From an uncultured Saprospiraceae bacterium (GTDB lineage: Bacteria > Bacteroidota > Bacteroidia > Chitinophagales > Saprospiraceae): a stretch of DNA of 64,000 nucleotides. A model generated the notes under the pieces. The model did no database searches. It was not told the origin of the DNA and worked only from the letters and a program-made list of their open reading frames with translations. Both the position numbers and the translations under genes were made by a program. Where the stretch lies: the NCBI GenBank assembly GCA_937951615.1, contig CALFBH010000055.1, positions 37,363 to 101,362 on the forward strand, in the 5' to 3' direction. Position 1 is the stretch's first letter. Each line of letters opens with the position of its first letter. Shown here piece by piece: positions 43,087 through 51,942 of the stretch.

Positions 43087-46000
43087 ATGAAACATCTCTC
43101 TTTAGTTTTCGCAATGATGCTTTTGTGTTTTAGCATGGCTATGGCACAACGCACCATTACGGGAATAGTAACTGATGAATCTGGCGAGGCACTGCCTTTC
43201 GCCAACGTATTTGTAGAAGGTACAACAGTAGGTACAACTACAGATATTGATGGGAATTATTCCCTGAAAGTACCTGAAGGTGCAACGACAATTGTTATAT
43301 CCTATACAGGATACAACGATCAAAACTTAGCCATTGGCGATTCCAACACTATGAATTGCACAATGGCAGAAGGCGAAATTCTGGACGAAGTCGTGGTGAC
43401 TGCCGTAGGGCTTGAAGCCAATCGACGGTCTCTGGGCTATGCCGTACAGAATGTTGATTCAGAAGAAATTTTAGCTTCTAAGGAAGTCAATTTGGTCAAT
43501 GCCCTAAGCTCAAAAGTTGCTGGGGTAACGGTCGTAAGTTCTTCTGGTTCACCAGGGGCTTCTGCTAATATCCGTGTTCGGGGTAGTACCTCGATCAACG
43601 GTTCAAACAGTCCGCTTTTTGTTATTGATGGAATACCCATTGACAACTCTTCTAACGGAAATGACGTGGACGGCGTAGATCAGTCTAACCGTGCCATTGA
43701 TATCAATCCGAACGATATTGAAGACATGACTGTACTGAAAGGTGCTGCTGCGACTGCATTATATGGTGTACGCGCTGCAAATGGTGCCATCATTATCACG
43801 ACTAAAAAAGGCGCAGCAGGAAAACCTTCTGTTACTTTCTCCACCTCTTACTCTGCTGACCAGTATAATAAACTACCAGCAAGACAAAGTCTTTATGCGC
43901 AAGGAAGACCAGGTGCTGACCTTGACGGTGACGGACTTGGAGATCCTAACTATCGCGGACCTGAAACTGCTGAAGGTTTTAGCTGGGGACCAGCTATTTC
44001 CAGCCTCGAATTTGATGGTGATGGAGAGTATGCCTTTAATCAAAATGGTAGATTAGTTCCCGCAGGAACAGGTAATGGACAAGCAGCTCAGGCTTATGAT
44101 CCTTACACCTTCTTCAAAACGGGTAACACTTATGATTTGAACCTTTCTGTACAAGGTGGTTCAGAAAAAGTTAATTACTATATTTCTGCTGGACGTTTGG
44201 GTTCTACAGGGATTGTACCTAATGCAGACTTCCAGAGAAATTCATTCAGACTGACAACTAATGCAAACATTACAGACAGACTGGACGTTGGATTCTCTGC
44301 TAACTACATCAATTCTGGTGGTTCTCGTATTCAAAGAGGTTCAAACTTACAAGGTGTAATGTTAGGACTATTGCGTACAACACCTACATTTGATAATGGT
44401 AATGGGCTAGAAGGTCAAGCAGGTGCTGATGCAGTTGGTACTTATGAATTGCCTAATGGTGCACAGCGTTCTTACCGTTCTGGTGTTTATGACAATCCTT
44501 ACTGGACGGTCAATAAAAACCCATTTGGTGATGCTGTAAATCGTTTGATTGGCTACGCTTCACTTGGATATGAATTTACAGATTGGTTGAAGCTTTCTTA
44601 CAAACTGGGTACCGATTTGTTTACAGATCGTCGTCTAGGTGCATTTGACATCAATCCAGGTAGAAGTTCTGGTGGTGTTTATCAGTCTTTCAGAGAAAGT
44701 CGTGACCTGAACTCTGACCTTTTATTGACGTTCAATCAGTCTTTGACCGATAAACTGGGACTGAGTGTTACCGTAGGACAAAACATTTTTGACACCCGTG
44801 TTGCAGATCAATTTTCTGCTGGTACGACTTTGTCTATACCGAATTTTTATAATATCAGCAATGCTTCTGACATTACTTCTGGGGATGATTTTGCACAAAA
44901 AAGAATCTTTGCGGTTTTTGGTACAGCTGATTTTAGCTACGATGAATATTTATTCCTGAACCTGACTGCACGTAATGACTGGTCTTCTTCTTTACCTGTA
45001 GATAATAATGATTTCTTGTCTTACTCTGCTAGTTTAGGTTTTGCTTTTTCTGAATTATTGGACTTGCCTTCTAACAGCTTATTGCAATATGGTAAGCTGA
45101 GAGCTTCTTATGGAAAAGTAGGTAATGATGCGCCAATTTATGCAACAAGCAACTATTTCAACCAGGCATTTTCTGGTGGTGATGGCTTTATTACAGGCAT
45201 CAGCTTCCCTGCTTATGGTGTGAATGCTTTTGAGCAGTCCTCTATATTGGGTAATGCAAATATCACTCCTGAGACCACGACTTCTTATGAGGTAGGTGCT
45301 GAATTTAAGTTTTTGAAAGACCGCCTTGGTTTTGACATTACTTATTTCAATTCAGAATCTAAAGACCAGATTATTGAAGTACAATTACCTGCGAGTACTG
45401 GTTATACTGATTTTGTACAAAATGCAGGTTTGATTACCAGTAAAGGACTTGAGTTAGTGGCTTATGGTACACCATTGAAAATGGCTAATGACAAATTCCG
45501 ATGGGACATCAACATGAACTTCACCAAGATTGTAAATACGGTAGATTCACTTGCCCCTGGTATTGAAGAAATTGGTCTTGCTGGATTTACATCTACTTCT
45601 TCTCGTGTAGTTGCTGGACAACCTTATGGAGCTATCTTTGGTTCAGGTTTCCAGAAAGATGATGCTGGCAATACAATTATCGGTGCTGACGGCTGGCCTT
45701 TACAAGATCCTGAAACGGGTGTTTATGGTGATCCTAATCCAGATTGGACAATGGGCATCCGTAATACCTTCACGATTCTTGAAGGCATCAGATTATCTGC
45801 TTTACTGGATATTCGCCAAGGTGGTGATATGTGGTGTGGTACCTGTGGTGTTATGAACTATTTCGGAACAACTGAAGAAACAGGTGAGCGTCGTAATGAT
45901 GTTGTTGTTTTTGAAGGGGTCACTGAAGATGGTGCGCCGAATAATGTACCTGTTGCACTGGCTGATCCTGATGGAGGCCTTGGAGCTAACTACTGGGTTC

Positions 46001-46284
46001 GTTATGCTTTTGGTGGTTTGACGGAGCAGAACATTTATGATACTTCATGGATTCGTTTGAGAGAAGTATCTATTGGATATGATGTACCTAAAACAATGCT
46101 GCAAAGTATTCCATTTGAGAGATTGTCTCTGACTTTGACGGGTAGAAACCTTTGGTTGAATACTAGTTATCCTGGTATTGACCCTGAAACCAACCTGACA
46201 GGTTCTTCTAACGGTATTGGATTGGATTATTTCAATATGCCAAATACTAAAAGTTACAACGTTTCACTTAGAGCAACGTTCTAA
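43087..46284 (+). CDS. SusC/RagA-type TonB-dependent outer membrane receptor
   Basis: A 1065-residue receptor. The signal peptide is MKHLSLVFAMMLLCFSMAMA. A carboxypeptidase-regulatory-like domain follows (about 20-100: TITGIVTDESGEALPFANVF). The TonB-box region is EILDEVVVTAVGLEANRRSL, then the plug and a 22-strand barrel ending in NVSLRATF. It pairs with the SusD-like lipoprotein 40 bp downstream to import oligosaccharides or peptides. The ATG at 43087 is chosen because it begins a clean signal peptide; a longer frame from 43000 would cover the promoter. The ligand cannot be predicted: no glycoside hydrolase is adjacent. Confidence 0.97.
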   Translation: MKHLSLVFAMMLLCFSMAMAQRTITGIVTDESGEALPFANVFVEGTTVGTTTDIDGNYSLKVPEGATTIVISYTGYNDQNLAIGDSNTMNCTMAEGEILDEVVVTAVGLEANRRSLGYAVQNVDSEEILASKEVNLVNALSSKVAGVTVVSSSGSPGASANIRVRGSTSINGSNSPLFVIDGIPIDNSSNGNDVDGVDQSNRAIDINPNDIEDMTVLKGAAATALYGVRAANGAIIITTKKGAAGKPSVTFSTSYSADQYNKLPARQSLYAQGRPGADLDGDGLGDPNYRGPETAEGFSWGPAISSLEFDGDGEYAFNQNGRLVPAGTGNGQAAQAYDPYTFFKTGNTYDLNLSVQGGSEKVNYYISAGRLGSTGIVPNADFQRNSFRLTTNANITDRLDVGFSANYINSGGSRIQRGSNLQGVMLGLLRTTPTFDNGNGLEGQAGADAVGTYELPNGAQRSYRSGVYDNPYWTVNKNPFGDAVNRLIGYASLGYEFTDWLKLSYKLGTDLFTDRRLGAFDINPGRSSGGVYQSFRESRDLNSDLLLTFNQSLTDKLGLSVTVGQNIFDTRVADQFSAGTTLSIPNFYNISNASDITSGDDFAQKRIFAVFGTADFSYDEYLFLNLTARNDWSSSLPVDNNDFLSYSASLGFAFSELLDLPSNSLLQYGKLRASYGKVGNDAPIYATSNYFNQAFSGGDGFITGISFPAYGVNAFEQSSILGNANITPETTTSYEVGAEFKFLKDRLGFDITYFNSESKDQIIEVQLPASTGYTDFVQNAGLITSKGLELVAYGTPLKMANDKFRWDINMNFTKIVNTVDSLAPGIEEIGLAGFTSTSSRVVAGQPYGAIFGSGFQKDDAGNTIIGADGWPLQDPETGVYGDPNPDWTMGIRNTFTILEGIRLSALLDIRQGGDMWCGTCGVMNYFGTTEETGERRNDVVVFEGVTEDGAPNNVPVALADPDGGLGANYWVRYAFGGLTEQNIYDTSWIRLREVSIGYDVPKTMLQSIPFERLSLTLTGRNLWLNTSYPGIDPETNLTGSSNGIGLDYFNMPNTKSYNVSLRATF

Positions 46285-46324
46285 TTGGGATTTTTGTAGA
46301 ATAATATAAAATAATAAAATTGAC

Positions 46325-47728
46325 ATGAAATATATCATAAAATCAATATTATTGGTGGGACTATTCTTTCTTTCAGCTTGTAATCTGGAAGAAGTGAACA
46401 TCGATCCCACACGTCCAGCAGACGTAAACCTTAACTTGATGTTGCCGGAAGCTATTACACAAACTGCTTTCAATCAAGGTGCTAATCCTGCACGTACTGC
46501 GGGTATCTTAATACAGTATTTTGAAGGTTTTGATGCACAACAAGTTGCTTATACCGACTATGTATTGCCAGAGATTACCTTTGATAATTACTGGAGAACT
46601 GGTATCTATTCAGGTAGCCTGAGAAGTGCTAATCTGATTGTAGATAAAGCACAGGCAGAAGGTAAGCCATATTACGAAGGTATTGCCAAGATTATGTCGG
46701 CAATCGGTTTTGGTAATGCAACAGCTTATTTTGGAGATATTCCATTTTCAGAAGCACTTAAAGGCATCGAAAACCTAAAGCCTGCTTATGATACGCAGGA
46801 AGCTGTCTATGCTGGTGTTCAGCAATTATTGGATGAGGCGATTGTTTTATTGTCTGGCAGTCCTAGCTTAGCACCTCCAGGTACAGACGATCTCGTTTTT
46901 GGTGGTAATGCAGAGAAATGGGTACAAACAGCCAAAGCATTAAAAGCTCGTTATCTGATGCATACCATCAAGCGCAATCCAGGAGCACTTTCAACGATTA
47001 TCAGTTTGTTGAAAGATGATGCATTTCAAGATGCAACAGGGGAGCCTGTCTTTGCATGGGGAACTGCTGAAACAGATAATAATCCACTTTCAAAATTTGG
47101 TATTGAGCGTCCAAGTACACTTATCATCGAGCAGTCTTTTGCTGATCGTATGACTGCTGCTGCTGACCCACGTCAGGCTTCTTACATGAATGACAACGGA
47201 GATTATAACGAGTTTTTCAATATCGGAATGAGTAGCCTTTTCTGGGGAAATAATGATTCTCCTATGCCACTGATTTCATTGGAAGAAGTGAAGTTATTAT
47301 TAGCAGAAGCGGAATTGATGAACAATAATGAGGCTGGCGCAAGAGCAGCTTTATTAGAAGGTGTTGCAGCCAATATGGCTAAACTTGGCATTGATGCTAC
47401 TGCTGCTGATACTTATGTACAAGCTCTTGGAGCTAGTTTTGACGCTGCTGCTACTATGGCTGAAAAGCATGAAGTTATCATGAATGAGACTTATGTGACT
47501 TACTATGGACAGGCTTTCCACCAGACTTATGCGAACTATCGCAGAACAGGCTATCCTGTTTTGACGCCTTCTCCTACTGGTGCAAATGGTTTGAACCCAG
47601 GCGGTGGTGTTCCAAAAAGATACCTGTATCCAGTGAGTGAAGCACAAACCAATAGTGCCAACTTAGAAGCTGCTAAATCCCGCCAAAGCGGTGCATTATT
47701 AGATGTTCCTGTATGGGCTTTTGAGTAA
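46325..47728 (+). CDS. SusD/RagB-family outer membrane lipoprotein
   Basis: A 467-residue lipoprotein with a type II signal ending FFLSAC (Cys19) and the LNLEEV/IDP-type start common to SusD_2 proteins (NLEEVNIDPTRPADVNLNLM). TPR-like helices typical of SusD appear at KWVQTAKALKARYLMHTIKR and in the C-terminal EVIMNETYVTYYGQAFHQTY. It forms the lid of the SusC channel and binds the ligand. It is the second gene of a three-gene operon. Confidence 0.95.
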   Translation: MKYIIKSILLVGLFFLSACNLEEVNIDPTRPADVNLNLMLPEAITQTAFNQGANPARTAGILIQYFEGFDAQQVAYTDYVLPEITFDNYWRTGIYSGSLRSANLIVDKAQAEGKPYYEGIAKIMSAIGFGNATAYFGDIPFSEALKGIENLKPAYDTQEAVYAGVQQLLDEAIVLLSGSPSLAPPGTDDLVFGGNAEKWVQTAKALKARYLMHTIKRNPGALSTIISLLKDDAFQDATGEPVFAWGTAETDNNPLSKFGIERPSTLIIEQSFADRMTAAADPRQASYMNDNGDYNEFFNIGMSSLFWGNNDSPMPLISLEEVKLLLAEAELMNNNEAGARAALLEGVAANMAKLGIDATAADTYVQALGASFDAAATMAEKHEVIMNETYVTYYGQAFHQTYANYRRTGYPVLTPSPTGANGLNPGGGVPKRYLYPVSEAQTNSANLEAAKSRQSGALLDVPVWAFE

Positions 47729-47760
47729 TTAATTATAAAGAATAAAAAAATATTAAGACA

Positions 47761-48570
47761 ATGAAAAATATATTAAAATTTCTTCCTGCATTACTGCTGT
47801 TGACTTTTGTCTTTACAGCTTGTGAGGAAGATGCAATTGATAATATACCTTCTGAAGTTACAGGTTCAGCAGTCAAAGTAGCCAATGCTGACGGACTGTT
47901 TGATTTAGTAAACTTGGCGAACAGCTCTTTTCAGTTTGACGTATCCACCATTGGTGAAGATGTGACGGCTGTAGATGTGTATAAGAGCTATAATGGTGGT
48001 CCACGCGCATTGCACACAACATTAAATCAATTCCCTACCTCTATCGTTGTAACTCCTGCTCAAGCCATGGATGGTCTGGGCGTTGTAGAGAGCGATTTGG
48101 CTGTTGGCGATGCTTTTACTTTCTCTTTTGATAATGTAAGAACAGGAAGTGCAGCATATCCTTCTGGCACAACAATAGATGCACCAGTGAGTTGCGTTTC
48201 TAATTTGGCAGGTATGTACGATGTGAGTACTACTTATGATTATCATGATTTCTTACCTGACTTCAGTACACATACTATGGTTTCTGAAATCGTTGAAGTA
48301 TCTGCTGGTAAATATTCCATTGCAGATTTTTCTGGTGGACTGTATAGTGTTGGTCCTTATGTTTCTGCTTACGGAACAGCAGGTATGCCAGCTGAGTTTT
48401 CTGACGTATGTGGAGAACTTTCATGGATGGGTCAGGCTGATGACTGGGGTGCAATGGTACCACTTGCAGGCGGCGTAAACAGCGTTGATCCAGCTACAGG
48501 TGTTATTACGATTTCCTGGTATTGCGAGGCTTATGGTGAAAATGGTATTTCTATTTACACACCACAGTAG
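47761..48570 (+). CDS. lipoprotein of the SusCD operon (SusE/F-position)
   Basis: A 269-residue lipoprotein with lipobox VFTAC (Cys21) followed by acidic residues (EEDAID), a surface-export-like signal in Bacteroidota. The rest is predicted beta-rich, with CVSNLAGMYDVSTTYDYHDF and a C-terminal TISWYCEAYGENG. It holds the position of SusE/SusF-type accessory ligand-binding proteins but no carbohydrate-binding family is recognised. It lies 32 bp after susD and is closed by a strong terminator. Confidence 0.8.
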   Translation: MKNILKFLPALLLLTFVFTACEEDAIDNIPSEVTGSAVKVANADGLFDLVNLANSSFQFDVSTIGEDVTAVDVYKSYNGGPRALHTTLNQFPTSIVVTPAQAMDGLGVVESDLAVGDAFTFSFDNVRTGSAAYPSGTTIDAPVSCVSNLAGMYDVSTTYDYHDFLPDFSTHTMVSEIVEVSAGKYSIADFSGGLYSVGPYVSAYGTAGMPAEFSDVCGELSWMGQADDWGAMVPLAGGVNSVDPATGVITISWYCEAYGENGISIYTPQ

Positions 48571-48616
48571 TCCAAAATGATTATTTCTTTACATTTTTTG
48601 TAAAGTGAATCAATAT

Positions 48617-48649
48617 AAAAGACCGTTCAGCAATGAACGGTCTTTTTTT
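48617..48649 (+). terminator. terminator of the susCD operon
   Basis: AAAAGACCGTTCA pairs perfectly with TGAACGGTCTTTT (48617-48629 with 48634-48646), loop GCAA, followed by T-run. Confidence 0.93.
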
Positions 48650-48845
48650 ATACCTACCACAACCACATTAATCCGCTTACTGTTGTATATTTGTACGGTT
48701 TTACCGAAATAAGATTAAATTTAAGTTTAAAATCAACATTAATAACTGATAGCCAGTTGCTTAATTAGATTTATTTAGAAATATCAGCAATTTCTCATTT
48801 AAACCGAAAGTCCCTAATCGTCATAGAAATAATGGCTAAAATGTT

Positions 48846-48936
48846 GAATTATCCCCCTTTGGAGGGGGTGAAGGGGGTGGATTTTGGACAATTTTGCTCA
48901 GTTGTCCACCCCCTCCGCCCCTCCAAAGGGGGACAA
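48846..48936. repeat. CCCCCTTTGGAGGGGG inverted repeat
   Basis: ATCCCCCTTTGGAGGGGG plus TGAAGGGGGTGGA faces TCCACCCCCTCCGCCCCTCC plus AAAGGGGGA across TTTTGGACAATTTTGCTCAG; the inner TGGACAA/TTGTCCA also pairs. It is far richer in G+C than its surroundings. The rest of the 48650-48973 gap holds no gene that I can see. Confidence 0.85.
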
Positions 48937-48973
48937 AAAGCCAAATGAGAAATTGCTGTAGAATATTTATACC

Positions 48974-50377
48974 ATGAAATACGACGTTACTGTCATCGGT
49001 TCTGGCCCAGGAGGCTATGTAGCAGCCATTCGCTGCGCTCAACTTGGCATGAAAACAGCCATTATCGAACGCTATAATGTGCTGGGAGGCACCTGCCTGA
49101 ACGTAGGCTGTATTCCCTCAAAAGCACTGCTCGATTCTTCAGAACATTATCATAATGCAGATAAGCGTTTTGAAACACACGGCATTGGAATCAGTAACCT
49201 GACGGTGAACATGAAGCAGATGATTAAACGCAAAAACGATGTGGTTAGTCAGACGACAGGTGGCATTGATTTTCTGATGAAGAAAAACAAAATTGATGTG
49301 TATCATGGTCATGGTTCATTTGTAAATGCAAATACCATCAGCATTGCGAAAGCAGATGGAAAAACAGAAACCATAGAGACCGATAAAACAATCATAGCGA
49401 CTGGTTCAAAACCAATTGCACCGGCTGCTTTCAATTATGATAAAAAAAGAATTATCACGTCCACAGAAGCACTGAATATTGACAAACTGCCCAAGCGGAT
49501 GGCTATCATTGGCGCAGGCGTGATTGGCTTAGAGTTGGGTTCTGTTTTTGCCCGTTTGGGAACAGAAGTCGAAGTTGTAGAATATGGAGACCGCTCCATT
49601 GCAGGCATGGATGGCGATTGCAGCAAAGAACTGACCCGCTCGCTGAAAAAGCTGGGCATGAAGTTTCATTTCAAATATAAGGTAACTGAAGTCAAAACAA
49701 CTTCCCGTTCCACAACGCTCATCGCAGAGCAGCGCGACAACCAAAAGCCACTGGAAATCAAAGCAGATTACTGTTTAATTGCCATCGGTCGTTATGCTTA
49801 TACGGATAAACTTGGTTTGGAAAATGTCGGCATCAAAACAGATGACAGAGGACGCATAGAAACAGACGCTCACCTACAAACCAATGTCCCTGGCATCTAT
49901 GCCATTGGCGATGTGGTGAAAGGCGCGATGCTCGCACACAAAGCCGAAGAAGAGGGTTCTTTTGTCGCAGAAATCATTGCAGGACAACAACCACATATAG
50001 ATTACAACCTGATACCCGGTGTCGTTTATACTTGGCCAGAAGTAGCGGCTGTCGGACAAACGGAAGAGCAGCTAAAAGCAGCTGGTATACCTTATAAGTC
50101 TGGCAAATTCCCTATGCGTGCATTGGGCAGGGCACGGGCAAGTATGGACATTGAAGGCATGGTAAAAATACTAGCGCACAAAGACACAGATGAAGTGCTG
50201 GGTGTACACATGGTCGGACCAAGAGTCGCAGACCTTATTGCTGAGGCAGTCGTAGCGATGGAGTTTAGAGCTTCCGCCGAAGACATTGCTCGCATGAGTC
50301 ATGCACATCCGACTTATGCAGAAGCAGTGAAGGAAGCTGCGCTGGCGGCTACTGCGGATCGGGCTTTGCATATGTAA
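48974..50377 (+). CDS. lpdA: dihydrolipoyl dehydrogenase
   Basis: A 467-residue flavoprotein, E3 of the pyruvate and 2-oxoglutarate dehydrogenase complexes, which reoxidises dihydrolipoamide with NAD+. The FAD motif is VIGSGPGGYVAAI, the redox pair is GGTCLNVGCIPSK (Cys41, Cys46), the NAD motif is AIIGAGVIGLELGSVFARLG, and the catalytic His-Glu is in SHAHPTYAEAVKEAA. Length is standard. No E1/E2 genes are adjacent. Confidence 0.97.
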   Translation: MKYDVTVIGSGPGGYVAAIRCAQLGMKTAIIERYNVLGGTCLNVGCIPSKALLDSSEHYHNADKRFETHGIGISNLTVNMKQMIKRKNDVVSQTTGGIDFLMKKNKIDVYHGHGSFVNANTISIAKADGKTETIETDKTIIATGSKPIAPAAFNYDKKRIITSTEALNIDKLPKRMAIIGAGVIGLELGSVFARLGTEVEVVEYGDRSIAGMDGDCSKELTRSLKKLGMKFHFKYKVTEVKTTSRSTTLIAEQRDNQKPLEIKADYCLIAIGRYAYTDKLGLENVGIKTDDRGRIETDAHLQTNVPGIYAIGDVVKGAMLAHKAEEEGSFVAEIIAGQQPHIDYNLIPGVVYTWPEVAAVGQTEEQLKAAGIPYKSGKFPMRALGRARASMDIEGMVKILAHKDTDEVLGVHMVGPRVADLIAEAVVAMEFRASAEDIARMSHAHPTYAEAVKEAALAATADRALHM

Positions 50378-50408
50378 AGATGGTTCTTTGAATTACAGAA
50401 AATAAAAA

Positions 50409-51272
50409 ATGCACATAAAATTTAATTCTGAATATAGTAGTCATTTTATGGCACATTTTCTTGACCCTGTTGTCGATTTATTCAATAATGGGGTAATTGA
50501 AAAACCAGCGAATAGTTCGGCTAAAAATAGACAACGAAAACAAATCTTAGAGCAAGGTCGTACAGATTTTGATAGCCCTTCAAGTGGATTAACAGCAGAG
50601 CAAAAAGTAGAATTGTATTGCTATCATTATTTCCTAATGCATCTTTCAAGTAATCTTGCTTTTATGCTTTTTGAGAAAGACTTTTTATTAAATTTATTTA
50701 ATGAAAATAATATCGTCTATTTTGTTGACATTGGGTGTGGACCATTAACGGCAGGGATTGCATTAAATAGATGGTTGAAAGAAAATATACCAGGACAAAA
50801 AAAGGTGAGTTATTATGGGGCGGACATTTCTAAATCCATGATAAAAAAAGCAAACTCACTTTTAACGAATCCTCATTTCTTTGAAGAATTTTCCGAAGTA
50901 GAACTTTTTGATGACAAAGCAAGAATTGTAGAGCATCTATCTTCAAGAGAGATCACCGAAAAATCTGTATTTATTATTAATTACTCTTTTTTGTTTGCCA
51001 GCCATTCATTAATTGTTCAGGAATTTGTGGACTTTACAAATAATTTAATCGAAAACACCCCTAAAACAATAATCTTATATCAGAATCCTGGTCGAAGTGA
51101 CCTTAGTAAAAAATGGATTGAATACAAAAAAAATCTAACTAGCTTTTCTTCAAAGAAACAATACCCATTAGTTTACCGTTACAAATATGATGACATTTTC
51201 GGAAGTAGTAACTATCCAAGTCCTACACTGAAAGCTAAGTTTGATATACTTAAAAACTTTCAAGATGATTGA
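50409..51272 (+). CDS. SAM-dependent methyltransferase-like protein
   Basis: A 287-residue class I Rossmann methyltransferase-like protein. Motif I is YFVDIGCGPLTAGIALN (104-120), followed by an acidic motif II (YYGADISKSMIKKA). The 100 residues before the fold are helical with KNRQRKQILEQGRTDFDSPS. Its stop codon overlaps the start of an AlkB-like gene by 8 bp, so the two are translated as a unit. In ALKBH8 an AlkB domain and a methyltransferase act together on wobble-uridine tRNA modification, but this protein is not an obvious Trm9 relative. Substrate unknown. Confidence 0.75.
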   Translation: MHIKFNSEYSSHFMAHFLDPVVDLFNNGVIEKPANSSAKNRQRKQILEQGRTDFDSPSSGLTAEQKVELYCYHYFLMHLSSNLAFMLFEKDFLLNLFNENNIVYFVDIGCGPLTAGIALNRWLKENIPGQKKVSYYGADISKSMIKKANSLLTNPHFFEEFSEVELFDDKARIVEHLSSREITEKSVFIINYSFLFASHSLIVQEFVDFTNNLIENTPKTIILYQNPGRSDLSKKWIEYKKNLTSFSSKKQYPLVYRYKYDDIFGSSNYPSPTLKAKFDILKNFQDD

Positions 51273-51876
51273 TTTATTTTCAAACATACCCACTGAGAAT
51301 CCTGTTCTTGTATCCAGAAGCATAGTTCCAGATTTAATACTTATAAAAAATTATATAAGCGATACAACACATGATATGTTGCTTGCTCAAATCGACAAAA
51401 ACGAATGGTCAAATGAGTTGAGGCGTAGAGTACAGCATTATGGGTATAAATATGATTATCGGGCGCGAAACATCAATGTAGGTATGAAAGTTCGTGAACT
51501 GCCTTTATGGGCTGGTCAATTAGGTGAGAGACTTGTTAATGACGGATACTTTCAAACAAGACCAGATCAGGTTATTGTCAATGAGTATTTGCCAGGACAG
51601 GGGATCACTGACCATATTGATTGTGAACCTTGTTTTGAGAATACAGTTATTTCTGTATCATTGGGTTCTTACACTACTATGAATTTCACAAATAAGCAAA
51701 CGAAAGAAAAAATACCTGTAATACTTCCACCTAAAAGTGCTGTAATTCTAAAGGGAAAATCAAGATACGAATGGTTGCATGGGATTCCTGCTAGAAAGTC
51801 AGATAAAATTGAAGGAATAAAAAGAAATAGAACGAGAAGAGTTTCACTTACCTACAGAAGAGTGATTTTAACATAA
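51265..51876 (+). CDS. AlkB-family 2OG-Fe(II) dioxygenase, ALKBH8-like
   Basis: A 203-residue dioxygenase. The iron ligands are His117 and Asp119 (TDHIDCEPCF) and His172 (WLHGIPARK), with a 2-oxoglutarate-binding C-terminus RTRRVSLTYRRV. The stretch IVNEYLPGQGI ... VISVSLGSYTTMNF is closer to the AlkB domain of ALKBH8 than to E. coli AlkB by eye. AlkB enzymes hydroxylate or demethylate nucleobases in DNA or RNA. The ATG at 51265 is chosen over a TTG at 51241. It overlaps the preceding methyltransferase gene by 8 bp. Confidence 0.87.
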   Translation: MIDLFSNIPTENPVLVSRSIVPDLILIKNYISDTTHDMLLAQIDKNEWSNELRRRVQHYGYKYDYRARNINVGMKVRELPLWAGQLGERLVNDGYFQTRPDQVIVNEYLPGQGITDHIDCEPCFENTVISVSLGSYTTMNFTNKQTKEKIPVILPPKSAVILKGKSRYEWLHGIPARKSDKIEGIKRNRTRRVSLTYRRVILT

Positions 51877-51942
51877 TGGAGTGAAGTTTATAATGATTCC
51901 CTATTAGCTTCTTTTTATTGCCATTATAACAAAAAACAAATT

